A stretch of DNA of 64,000 nucleotides. It comes from Promerops cafer (lineage: Eukaryota; Chordata; Aves; Passeriformes; Nectariniidae). The stretch spans positions 577,873 to 641,872 of the forward strand of contig VZSE01008498.1 in NCBI GenBank assembly GCA_013398275.1, written 5' to 3'. A model generated the notes under the pieces. That model ran no database searches and was not told the DNA's origin. It was given only the letters and a program-made list of their open reading frames with translations. Made by a program: the position numbers and the translations under genes. This document shows positions 35,401 to 47,863 of the stretch, piece after piece. The first letter of the stretch is position 1. Each line of letters opens with the position of its first letter.

Positions 35401-38400
35401 CAATTATGGCTATATTAAGCCTATTTCAAGCAACTAATATGCAGATCTGATTCAGAAGAGATTAATTGGTGATATGAACACTTAAGCTATATAATTTACT
35501 CTGATTGAAGAGGCAATACTAAAATGTGGCATTAGCAGATGTTGGATGAATTTTTGCTCTGAATGCATTGACTGAAAATGCTAGGTAAATCTCCCCTTAT
35601 TCTAAACTATTAAATACTCTAATTTCTGGATTTGACTTGCATCTCTGTTTTGTTTCTTTGAATTATTAGTCAAGAGTCGTTGCTGTGGCAATAGCCAGTT
35701 CTGTGATGAAATGAAGCACATTCCAGATTCAGCTGTTAAGGTCTGTATGGGGGCCCTTTGGCAGGATCCAGCAGGGTGCTTATTAGAAAACACCTGCCCC
35801 TTTCTGTTTAATATTCAACACCATATTTTTGTTCTCCACAAACTCACTGGTTATCACAGGGCAAGTCTCTGGGCACTCCTCTAGTTGCTGTGAATAATTC
35901 ACTGCCACTCTTCTTACCCTAGAAGAGAGACTGTGTTTTGTGTATCATGCTGGCACTAGAAATTCCCTAAATCCATATTTTCTGAAATGGAAGGGAAGCT
36001 GCAAGTCACCTCCTTAATTCCATTGACAATGACATAGTTAAATACATTAATTCACTCAAGCTCATCGGTTCTGATCCAGAACCAGAATTTCATCTGCACT
36101 GTGTGGATGCCCCTGAAAATTGAAGTAAGGGAAGAGGTAGACAAATTACTAAACTGCACTATCCCAAATACACAACATAAAACCTGATTATGATTAGAGT
36201 TCAATTGGAGGCCAACAATATATATAGTAGGGTATAGTTCAGTTTCATTTGCCATAAGCACAGAAATCGCACCTGGATGCCAGTACACGTGCTATGCAAA
36301 TGTGCCTAAATGCTGTAAAGTCCTGAAGTATTAGCAGAGCAGGATCCTATAACAACTGTGTCCAAAAAGCCTAACAATGTGCAGCTAACACAGATATTAA
36401 ATTGAATGCTTCTATTACTATTATAAATGGCTGCTTTGCTGTCTTTGTCAGCAGAGTTGTGGCATCCATCCCATTGCTAAGAATAAGAATAAGATGACCA
36501 TCTGCATTTCTGCAGAGTGATGGCTACCCAGAGTGAGTTCAATAAAAGAAAATTATGGCTTTGTGCTTTGCTACAGCTGATAAATCATGAGCAGGTCTTG
36601 CACTGAGGCAAAAAATGAAAAATAACATTATGTGGCAAGACTCTTTATAGGGTACCAGCTGAGCAGCCACTTGAATTGTAATACCCCCAAAATGAATGTC
36701 ATGCAAGTGGTAAGTAATGACCTGTTCATGAGGAGCTGAGCATGCTGGGTTATTAGGGACACTGGTGGATACATGTCAGAAACCCCGGTGATTGTGTGAA
36801 ACAGTGACAGCACATATATGCCAGCTATGAGGGTGTTTTCCATTTTCTTCCTTCAGAATAAATCTCTTCAGTGGTAGTTCAGCATGTAATTCCTCTCCCT
36901 TTCTGTGACCTGGGGTCTTCTGCAACAGCTTATTCCTTTAGCCTAAAAGACTATGTCCTGGAAATCAAAGCTGGTTAAAAGACAGCCTCAGGGACCTTTT
37001 GTAGGTGGTATAGACCTTTTTAGGGTTTGAATATGACTGGGGTTCTCTGACCACATACATCAGTGTAAAACCTCCAGTTGTCTTATTTCTCAGGTAATAA
37101 AAGTCTTTCTCATTGGTAGGGATTCTAAAATCAACAGAAACCTTAGCAGGTGTTTCTGGTCTCCCAAATCAGTTCTTCCTAAAGGCAGTTGATTTTCTGG
37201 TCGTGTTTCCTGTTTCAGCTTACTTCAAAAGCAGTGGTTTAGGTTCTAGTAGTTTCTCCCCAGATTAGTTATCCTGAGTAAGGAGTGCATTGCATGCATG
37301 GTTTTGCAAATGAACAGAAATATGTGCTAAATGAAGATGGAGTAAATACTATGGAAAGTGGGTTTCTAACTAGAGTTTTGACTGTTATCTCATAAATATT
37401 CATTGACGTCTACAATATAGTAAGGTGTTTTCAAGATAGTAGTAAACTAAATGATCATTTAAAGGCTATTTGTAGCCAATTACTTACAATAATGGGTAAA
37501 CAAATGCTTAAAGACAAATTTTGATCTGAGTTTAGTAGGAATAGCTTAAGGAGTCTCTGATCAAATCAGGTGTAATACAGATCCTGCTGTGGCTCCAGAT
37601 ATGCAGAACTGCACTCCCATCTATTTCTTTTTCAATTTTACAATCTCTGCTTAAACACATGGTGATTGTCAGTCAAGAAATGCCTCCAGGTGGATTTCCC
37701 CAAAGGACTCAGCATGGTGTCAATGGGAACAGTGCTTTAGAAAACATCAGCTTGAACAAATATTGAAAAGCACAATAATCACTAAAATTCAGTTATCTAG
37801 AATGCTATTACGTGCCCTGTGGGGGGAAAGGAAGAAAAACGAGAAAATACGGTTTTGAATCTGAGATTATTATTCTTTATTGCTAATTAATAAGCGTTTG
37901 GGCAGTATTTATTCTGTAAAGGCCCACTAGATGTCAGCACGTATCTAGGCTACCACAACTGAAGCAACAACCATCTGGTAGTTAAAAAAACCCTCTGCCC
38001 TGGAACGATGTAATTTAGACAGCCCATAGTCCCTGGCTTAAAGTGTTTTGTTTGACTTCATAAAGATTTCAGGTACCCCCAGTGTAACAGTGACTGTTTT
38101 GGCCATCAAAACAGGAGGATTTTATGCACGTTACTTTTTGTTCTTGTTTTGCAAAATACTTTCATTGCCATCTCCATTTGGTCCATTGTCTTTCAGGAAG
38201 CACTTCTCATAGGAAAGTCTACCAAGTGCAGCTTTATAGTGAGGATGGCTAATGTTTTGGTTTTAATTGAAGATGTAATGGCCAAACTTATTTTAAACAC
38301 AAATATAACAATTCTGTTTAAAGTGGCAAAAAGTCTGAATAAAACTTCAGACATATTATTCGTAGCCTGATATGAGGCAAAATCCCCCACCCCATGTGTA

Positions 38401-41400
38401 TTGCAAGTGTGTTCCTCTCACCTGTATTTCATGTAAGAAATAATGGAAAAAAAAAATCACTCTATTATGCATTCAGGCTATTTAAAATGCATAGACACAG
38501 TTCACTGCTTGCACTATTTTAAAGTTGGATCAAAACCCTCCTTGATGAATTTTGCCACACAGTAGCAAGGATTATATTCAACCATATATATGTTCATATG
38601 CTGTGTATTCATTACTTAATATTTGTCTAGATCCAGTGTCAAAACAAAGAAGAATTTGGGTGATTTTGGCAGGTAATCCATTTTTCTTAACCATCCATAT
38701 CTTCAGGACAACTATGTTTTGGAAAATATGGCATATAAACTGGAAACTGTTGTTTGGGTTTTTTTCTAATACGGTGCAGGACATGGTCCTTAGCTATTCC
38801 AGCAATTCAGACCTACAACTGTTGCTAGCTGGAGTTAGGGGACATCAAGCCACCACTGAAGGAGGCTGTAGTGACCTAAAGTGCAACCTCTGCCGCTGAT
38901 CAGTTTTCAAGAAAGGGATCCGTGCTCCTTGTTCACCCCCTTTCATCAGACACACTCAGCTGAAGCATGTGGGCTAAAACAACTAACTTACCTGCAGGCA
39001 CCATCTGAGCTGCTCACTGAAGGGCAGGTTCAGAGGAAGCCTAGGGATGGGATGCCTCAGTGGAGGACCTGAAGCAAGCTCAAGTGGTGAATCTGGGCCC
39101 ATAACATGAAGTCATTTGGCCCTTGGCCCTTGAGCCTCTAGCACTAAAGCCTTAATTTCTGTTGCCACCAAGTCTCTGCTGTGGCAGTGGCACTGCACAT
39201 TCCTTGCGCCGAGTTACGGATTCCGGCAGACTCTCTGGTTCTGGGGAGCTGGAGAAAAAGCAGAGAGGCTTTTTGCTGGCTTGGAGTGGCGCCAGCCTCT
39301 TCTCAGATGTGACCTGGCTCAAGGGGTGTAATCTCATAGGAGTTGCAGCCATTCTATTTGCACTCAGCATATTTTACCAAGTCCCTGTCCCAGCATCTGC
39401 CCAGGGTTTGCAATGTGTGTTTTTCAGCATGGCAGAGCATTCAGCAGGTTTCCAGGCTAAAGTGCATTGCAATAGCTGGCCTCCTCCATGATGCCCCTGT
39501 TAGTCAGAGCACCAGCCTGTGTGAGGAGGTGCCTCATCCTTGCAGTATTTCAAAGCTGATAAAGAGCTGACCACGTACAAGACAGGGAGAGGTGCAGAGT
39601 AAGGGATAACTTGGATTCAAGAGTGAGATCAAGTCTGCCACCAAATTTTGCTCACAGAAAATACATCCTGCTGACTTAGAAACTTGACTGACCTTATTCA
39701 CACTGTGCTTAAGGCAGGTTGCCTAGCAGCAGAGATCTTAGCAAAATTCAGCCACAAACAATGTCTTACTGTCTCATCTGTTAATAAAATTTAGGGTGCA
39801 TTGGAATTTCCATGCCAAAGGTGGAAGACAGCCCCTCAGGATCTCACACAAGCAAAACAATGCAAACCTAGGTAGGCTGGCTTTATTGTTCCTGAAGATG
39901 AAGACTATTTTGATTGTGCTTGACAACTTGTCTTTTTCTAATGTGAAATAAAGGAATTAATCTTGTTTTTAAAACAGATTGCTCTGAATTCTGAGTATCT
40001 GAGCAGGTTAAAAATGCTGATAAGTGGGAAGGAGCTGAGGAAGAGTAATACTTGGTTTAAAAGTAAATTTCATTGTGACTACTTACTATTTACTACCACG
40101 TGAATGCTTGAGAAGTCTGTGAGGAAACTGGATGAATAAACGTGGGTGTTGGAGTTTATTAATACTATGTCTGCCTGGGGTAAATTCAGTGATTTTTATA
40201 ATTTTCCCCATTTGGAAACCTGATCCAAATTGCTTTTTTTCCCCTTAGCACAATCCTGTGCCTCTCTGATCCAAAGCAGAGGCTGACTGTTAGCAGTATT
40301 AATGAAGGAATGACAGTAGCCCTTTAGCTGGCCATTGAGTGAGAAGAGGTTCAGTAAAGGGAAAGTGAACCTTGCAGTTTCCAACACATTCCATATTCCC
40401 TATTTCTATAGCATCAGCCAAGGATGATCAGGGAAGTTTTTGGTTCGCCATTGAGCATTCTCTTTCTCAGATTTGATCTTTCTCCATGGATGAATTTTAC
40501 ATCTAAGTTTTTTGGCTTTTCAGATTTTAAAACCAGAAAGACAAATAATGCTCAAGAATTTTAAGTCTGGTAATTTTCAGTGTTAATGCAGTACCTGAAA
40601 ACATTTTCATTTCTGTTTGGTTCTAGGAGATGGGCTATGGCATTGGCTGGTGGAATCTTGCATATCTTTGCTGCAGTCTATGCTGGGAATGAAAATTGGC
40701 AGATAATTTAGTTGAATAGCTCTGTAAACTGTTGCAATGTGATATAATATACACATGTACATTGTTTCTTAGTGTTGTGTTTTGGCTCATAAGAGCGTTC
40801 CTCAAAAGTAGCATACACAAAATCCATTCACATCTGTCCCCATCACTTGAAGCAGGCCTTCTCCTTGTGGTGGATCAGTACATTTTTACTTGTTAGCCCT
40901 TCCTTGGTACTCAAGTGTTGTGTTCAGCTTCGTCCTATTTTGTGCGTAATTGCTGGTTAAAAATAAAATCAAACCTGAGGTTTTCAGTCACTATGTTTTG
41001 CTCCTTAGAGCACAAAAATATCTTCCTTCCTGAAAGAAAAAAATTGTAGCAACTGATTTCACATCTCAAGTTCAGGCGTTGGATGTAAGTACAAGTTATA
41101 AGCTGTATGGGGATCTGTTTTGTCCAGTACCTAAAATCAGTTGCTTTTCCTGCTCCAGCTTTATTTTTGCTCCTGGAAGGATCCAAAAAAAGATAACTTT
41201 GTAGTACTTATTCATGATAGTGGATACTGAGATTCAGAGAAATAAGGTACACCTTTCTAACAAGGAGGATAATGAATCACTGGAAATAATTTATGTAGAA
41301 TAGTGTTGGGTTCTTGAAAATTTCAAATGTAAAAAATTGGAATTCAGTGTTTTCCTTTGAAAGATTTGTTTAATTTCAATTGCACACAATCATTGGTCCT

Positions 41401-42138
41401 GATGCAGGAATTAGTATATGGAAATCTTATGGCTTTTAATATTTTGAAGTTCATTAATCATTAGTCCAAAATAATCAGTTTATTGCTAAGAGGAAATAGT
41501 CTAATAACAGTGTTAGAGTACGGTTCTTGTCTCTCAATGTCAAAACCTTACTAAAAGGGGATAACAGGATCCGAGATGTATTGATTAATTCTATACTTTT
41601 TTTTTAAAAATAAGAACCTTTCTCTATGTACATGTTCTATTTCTATTTATTGCATTTCACTGCTGTATGACTCTTGCAAAAGGATTTATTTTCTCAAAGT
41701 AAGACTACTTTTATCAGTTATCCATCACGACCACATCTTTTTGGACAGGACTTTTTGGGGATGCAGTGCTGCCCTGTGTAACGATAAACCCTGAATCTTG
41801 GTGTGTCATGGCAATCATGGTATTAGAGTACTTTCATGTCCTGAACCAGCAGAGAAACTCTGCAAGCTGAGTGCCTGCACTAGTAAACCCCTAGTTATAC
41901 ATTCTGCTGGGGTACATGTAGCTTTACATGAGGAATCAGACAGAATGAAGCTGGCCATCAGAGTGCACTTGATGTTAATTGAAGCCGTGACTCATTCATT
42001 TGCATTTTTCCTTCCCACAAAGAATATTTAAGTAAGACCCTTTGTTCCTTATAAGGTCTTCAAATCTGTGTCTAGCTACATATCTGAGAAGCTACTGAAT
42101 CCCATGGTTGATCAGAAGATCTGCTGTCATGGGCGTAC
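29466..42138. other. Long unannotated stretch
   Basis: About 12.7 kb with no recognised gene or interspersed repeat. A short GTTT-rich tract lies at about 34441-34478. A small CpG-retaining patch lies at 39207-39291 (see findings). The open frames (up to 130 codons, minus, 33163-33555) show no known domains. Confidence 0.55.
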
Positions 42139-42163
42139 ATTTCAAAGTACAGCACTTTGAAAT
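42139..42163. repeat. Hairpin: perfect 10-bp stem, 5-nt loop
   Basis: atttcaaagt (42139-42148) and its exact complement actttgaaat (42154-42163) flank the loop acagc. No T-run follows that would suggest a Pol III terminator, and the stem is too short for a microRNA precursor. Confidence 0.7.
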
Positions 42164-43103
42164 CCAACTTGGAAGCTGACCAGGATTTTTGAGCAGCCTG
42201 CCTTTCTGTAGCACACTTGTGGGATGCTATGGCCACTGGTTACTCTGCATGTCTTTGCCCAAGATCTACTCCTCACTCAATTTACTCATCATGAACCCAC
42301 ATTGCTGAAGTAAAAGGCAAACAAAGACACTTTTTCACATTTCTCTCTTTTTTTTTTCCCCCTGCTGAAAATTAACTAAAGAACAAGTGTAATGAGCACA
42401 CCACTTGCCTTGTTCCTGTAAATACATGCAGTAAGTGACAGTCCTGGGCTCATTTTCAATTTGAATTGACCAGGTATCTGAAGGACAGAAAGGAAAACAT
42501 TGCAGACAGCAGCAGAATTAGTTGTATGTTATCTAGCAGGCAGAGTCCAAATAAAGATCCTGTCTCCACAAGGCGGGAATGGGTTGGCTAGAATTCCCTA
42601 AATATGAAAGCCTTGCAACAACAGAATGTCATTATAAAGTGTATCCTTTTTTATACCCTAAGAATAAAAAAAATCCTGTGGTGTTGTGTAATAAGGATAT
42701 AATTTTCAGCCAAGTTCTGCAGCTTGCTTAAAGGTTCTTCTCAAGATTTTTTCCACTTTTCTATTAGATTCTAATGGACTATAAAAAGTGGGGATTAATT
42801 TGGCCCATTAAATGCTAAAAGATTAACACTTTAGTAATTTTTCTAACAATTTAGAAGTGAATTATATAGTTGCACTGCAATCATTCCACTTAATTTTACT
42901 TTTCATGTCATTTTTCTCCCAGCATTAATTTTGTCCCTGTTGCAGCATTCAGCTCAGGACATATCTCAGTGCAGTCCATTATCTGACCAGTCGAGCCTGC
43001 AGAAACAGGGAATCTTACTTAATTGGAAAAATGCACTGATGCAGAAAAGGTACATGTAACGTCTTGCACCAGCTATACCTTTTAAAAATGCATCATTACA
43101 AAG
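42164..43103. other. Unannotated AT-rich DNA
   Basis: No gene or repeat seen apart from a pyrimidine tract near 42345-42362. The part around 42750-42960 is TAAT-rich and looks like many conserved non-coding elements, but this cannot be tested here. Confidence 0.5.
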
Positions 43104-43249
43104 ATGACAAACTGCCATCAGTTCTTTGATCTGAAAGAATTTTGGGAGCTGCTAGAGTCAGAAAGTACAAGGACTGAAGCCAAAAATTCTTTTCATGTCA
43201 TGTCATATTATGGATATATAAAGAATGACTGTACTGGGAAGCACCAGGT
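43104..43249 (+). other. Candidate coding exon (weak)
   Basis: An open frame starting at ATG 43104 (A at -3) runs through about 48 fairly polar codons to CACCAG|GTGAGA at 43250, a consensus-like donor; the frame itself stays open to 43463. Upstream, the frame opens only at 43086 after a TAA, and the possible acceptor acaaag|ATG has a poor pyrimidine tract. I recognise no protein family. Donor-like sites inside chance frames are expected a few times in a window this size. Confidence 0.12.
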
Positions 43250-45394
43250 GAGAATTTTTAGAAGCTCTTCAAAGCCATCAGTGAAATCTGATTTAAGAGT
43301 CCCACTTCATTCTCCACTTACTAGTGTTCTCCAGGTAGACTGTATTCCAATGTGCTTCGCAGAGTTAAATAATACAGCTACCTGGATAAATAACAGTAGA
43401 AGGAGTAGTCAGTCACAGCAAATTACAGACTTGAGGAACAGCTGTTTTTCAGCTGAGATTTAAAATGAAATGGCAAAATTACAGTGCATTATTCTACTCC
43501 ACAGCAGCCAGAGTATTTCAGCAAACTCCACCACACCTGAAAGCTATCAAATAATAAGCAAAATTAATCAGACAATCAGAGTGGCTGGAAGAGTTCAATG
43601 ATCTGATCCCTACTGACACAACCTCTATTGAAAATGAACCTTGCTGACACCAGATCAAATGTAACGTGACATTAATTTTCTTCTTTCTGACCTTGCTTGA
43701 CTGAACGTGCTGGAGCACTTAATGCTTTATGCTCACATCAGAAGGACCTAATGGGAGAGTCCAGTGGTAGCCAAGCCCTTCAGTGGCCTGTCCAGTAGTG
43801 CAGTGTGTGAGCTTGGGCAGTTCATTCCTGGAGTAGGGTCCAAAGTCTGACAGTCTTTGGTGGTTGGCAATTGTGAACTGTTTTCCTTGATCCTGACACC
43901 AGAGTGGGTTTCCAAGTCACAACTGCAAAGCCAGTGTTCTTGTGGAGGTGAAAAGAGCAAACCTCAACCTGAAAAATACAGTAGAAATATCTCAGTTTAC
44001 ACCTACTGAGAAGTATGATAAAGCAGCTGTAGCTGATCAGCTTCTGTATTCTTGGCTCAGACACAAATCATAATCAGACAGTTTTAACATTTTGAATAGT
44101 ATGGGGAGAAAAAGATGGAGATACATGCCATAATATATCATCTGAAAAGGTTCTGTAGGTATAGTCATCAACTGTTTAAAGATTTCACCATTCATATATC
44201 TTTTTTAATAGTCTGTTTCTTTCAGAACCTGTACACTTTAGATTTGACACACTTCAGGCAGAGAGGTGATACCACTACAATACCATATCCCAAGCCTAAA
44301 GGAACACAAATAATGCTGTAAAAGTAGCACACATCCTACCACTGGCTCATTTTTTTACTGCAGAAATGTTGATTTAGTTAGATCCCTAACTGTCTTTTCC
44401 CTGTAGTACCCTCAGCATCCCAGTAACAAAAAGCCATCTGCTTTTTCCAGCCTCCATTTAACACCCAAGCAGGAGGAGTCATGCTGTGCCCAGCATTATT
44501 TGCACTGATGAGAAAGAAATGGGAATGTGCTCAATGCACTTTTTAGGGTTTGCCTAACAGCTTTGGAAATCAGTGGCAAGATTCACGCTGATGTTAGGAG
44601 CTTGTAGATATACATATTGCTCATCTAAAGTACCATATTTAAGGTGCTCCCCATAGATTTCTCCTTCTACCACAATAAAACCCACAAGATGCACTCCACA
44701 GAAATTTGGAGGGGTAAACGTCTCATTCCAGGTATGTTCTGTGCTCATTTTTGAGCCTGATAAATGTTGAACAATGCAAACTAATCTGCAGTTATTTTGT
44801 GGGAATAGTTACCGTGTTAATATTAAAGACTTGTATGGGTAAAGAATGTAAATGTTACATTTGATGAGAATTTTACAAGAACATCTATCTTTGTTAAACT
44901 CAGTGAGTTGGTGTTGTTCATGACATTCTGGGAATCAGAATTTGTGGAAAAAAAGAGATCTTCTGTATCTGTACCCTCTGCATTTGTAAACGTTCACTTG
45001 TAAGAAACACATTCAACATTTGAGATGCTCTGCTTTGTCATTCCTGCAGTAGACCTTACTTACTTAGGCCTAATTAATTTTTGGTTTAATCTTTCTGTGC
45101 TTGAAGATTCACGGACTGAATTTTGCTCATCATCCCACCCACTTATGCCACTTGTGTCAGGTTTGAATATGAAAAAGGAATCAGTGTTGTACTGAAGAGA
45201 TACAGCATAATGACAAAAACTACTGTGCAGCAGAGGATTTTTTTTTTTTTTAAATATTAGGGCTAAAAGGACAACTGTTTTGCAGAAACATATTTAAAAC
45301 TATTACAAGATAAATGCTCTGCTTGGGAAAATGATAGAACGCAATTGGAATCAAAAGGATAATTTTGAGGGGATAAAAATCACAGCAATGCTAA
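43250..45394. other. Unannotated DNA
   Basis: No gene or interspersed repeat recognised. A 14-base T run lies at 45238-45251. Confidence 0.5.
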
Positions 45395-45581
45395 ATGGAA
45401 ATGCTTGATGAATTTGCAAGGAGACTAATTAGCCATATACTGTCTGACATTGCTTCTCATTGCCCAGTATCTCAGAGTCTAACATCAGAAAGATATGAAG
45501 AAATGGAAAATATTTGTAGTCCATACATTGTGAGGATCCAGTGGGTCTACCACAGGAGAAAGAAAAAACCGATGTATTGTA
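45395..45581 (+). other. Candidate coding exon with an amphipathic-helix motif (weak)
   Basis: The ATG at 45395 has a good context (A at -3, G at +4) and is preceded directly by an in-frame TAA, so it could only be a first coding exon. The frame of about 62 codons ends at TGTAG|GTAAGT, a strong donor at 45582. Residues 6-20 (EFARRLISHILSDIA) place hydrophobic pairs at 7/8, 11/12, 15/16 and 19/20. This is the pattern of the helices with which A-kinase anchoring proteins bind the PKA RII dimer. A basic RRKKK stretch follows near the end. I do not recognise the protein. If real, an acceptor with a good pyrimidine tract at 46740-46743 could join it. A chance frame is at least as likely. Confidence 0.15.
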
Positions 45582-47837
45582 GGTAAGTGTTCCACAGAAC
45601 TGGTAGCTGAAAATAAGTTTTTAATCACCATCTGCCAGCAGGCACAATGTTGAAATACACATGGTGGTAAACATTTTGGAATCCATAAGTCTTTCTGGGC
45701 TGCCTTCCTAAAAAATAAAGAAAACAATTTTGATGTGTGTTTAGCTGGTGAGCATTTGGTCACCCACAAAGTCATCTGCTTGAAAATGTTGTCTTTGCCA
45801 TTGCTAAGTGCCTATGAGAAGTGTATCTAGCATGGAAGCATGTAGAGGAAGAGAGGTATAGATGTAGGGCCAACTTGAACAGCATTTATAAATAAGACGT
45901 GTATAAAGCCTAAATTCTCTCTGACATTGCCCTGCACTTTCAAATTCTTTGGGGTGAGTAATGAAATGTAGGTGAGATTGGCTTTTTCTAACTGTGAAGC
46001 TTGCAGGAGAGTGACTGGGAGGAGAATAAGATCCCTTTCTTGTGTCAATGTTGGTGGTAACAGTGGGAGGATATTTCCTCAGAGGGCTGTGATACTGTAG
46101 GTAATGGAGCTGAACACAGTGCTCATTGAAGCTTATCCAAAAGCCCTGTTTGTCAAAAACAGCCTGTATGTAAATATTAAATGCATGTTGAAAATATGGT
46201 TGTGAAAAATCTGTATTTTTAGCAACAGAAAGCAGAATAGAGAACTGTAATATAAGTACTATATTCTTCTGGAATGGATTATTATTTTCTGAAACTATGG
46301 CGGAAATTGTATGTTCCCATGACTGAAAAGAGAGCACTTTTTAGAATGTTTAAATTGGGAGACAAAAGTTCTAGTCCCAGCTTTTGCATGAAATTAAAAT
46401 AATCTTAGTTCCAGTAGTTCTTAGCCTCCCGATCAACATTGAATTGGCTTTTAGACTGTTTTTCCCTCTTTTAAAATTGATAGCCTAAAAAGATCAAAGT
46501 GTTCTGCAGGAGTTCAGGAAATAGACACCTACCTTTATTTTTACTTCTGTGAAAACTGACTCAGATGAGTATGATAGTCTGATTTTCTAAGGACTCCACT
46601 CAGTAAGATGGATGTCAGCATATGAAGGAAAACAAAAAACAAAAGTATTCTATGACACCAATAAGCTAAGTTTCTGGGTTTGCAGTAGAATATTGAAGTT
46701 ACTTTCACCTGATATTTTATTCTCCTCTGTGTATTCCCCTCAGCAAGAAGATGGCATCCTGTTGTATATACAAAACCATCCAAACCAAAGATCTACTGTG
46801 AATTGTTAATAAGTTCTCAGGTCTGATTTCACAATTACCAGGTATGGGTAATTTTGTGGCCCTTTGAAGGCTGAGTACAGGATGTGCAATCTGGATATTT
46901 GGGTGCTGCGGTAACACAGGCATTAATTGGTGAATGTGTTGCCAATGCAAGCTTGAGTTTTCATAACGGTGCTAAAATCCAGGCTCAGGGAGGGGGAACA
47001 CTCAAGAAATCAAACTGACAGTGTGCAAGAAACCTCAGATCATCAAGAAAAGCTGCTGTAGCAGAGCAAGCAGGCCAACACGATTCCAGCTCCTGGTACT
47101 GCTCACTGGTGTCCGCTGGAATGTGTCAAACGACTGAATATGAATGGGCTCCAGTGGGAGGGATGGCCTTTTCCTTGCAAGTATTTCTTCAGCTCTTAAG
47201 TTGCCCCGCAGCAATAATGCTTGGCTTTTTATAGAACACTGCCTGATTCATCGGCAACCTTTAGCTATTTTATTGATTTAGCATTTCTTCAGAGATGCAG
47301 TGAAATATATGACCTGTGGACAATGTGATTTTTTTAAAAGCTGATGCTGATATCAGGCAGATGTTGTCTGGTTCAAGCTCTGCTGCCTCTGGAGTTCATT
47401 AGAAGTTGTTTTAAATATGCTTTCTACTTTGTTTATGAACTATATTTCTTTTTTCACACTTGGTAAGGGTGCTGTTTTACACTGCCTTTGGTGTGTATTT
47501 CAAATCTTGGCTGAATTGAGTCATTTCACGGTGAAGTAAGCAGAATGTAAGAGAAATATGACATGGTTGGGACACTGTGGCTTAGTATATCAAAAACAAT
47601 AAAGAATGAGGAAGAGGTTGGGAGGAGTTCTAGAATCCATTTTATTTATTCGTTAGAAGTAATGAAGCAAAATGTTTATTGTTTGTGTCCTCTGAATCTT
47701 AATCTACTCAGCAGTTGAAATCACAGTGAGAGGTGATAGCAGGCTCTGATGGAATTGTGCGTAGCTCATCTGAACACAAGGCTAGTTGGCAGGTTACTGA
47801 ATCAGGAGCTAATGAGCAGGCAGGGCTGGGATTTGGG
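45582..47837. other. Unannotated DNA with the longest non-repeat open frame
   Basis: The minus-strand frame 45804-46337 (177 codons) is the longest outside the heptamer array. Its composition (many His, Ser, Tyr and Phe spread evenly) and its lack of motifs suggest a chance frame. An acceptor-like pyrimidine tract ends in CAG at 46743. Confidence 0.45.
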
Positions 47838-47863
47838 GTGTGGTGAAAGTGAGTTCACCACAC
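47838..47863. repeat. Hairpin: perfect 10-bp stem, 6-nt loop
   Basis: gtgtggtgaa (47838-47847) and its exact complement ttcaccacac (47854-47863) flank agtgag. This stem is more GC-rich than the one at 42.1 kb and should be stable as single-stranded DNA or RNA. Function unknown. Confidence 0.7.
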
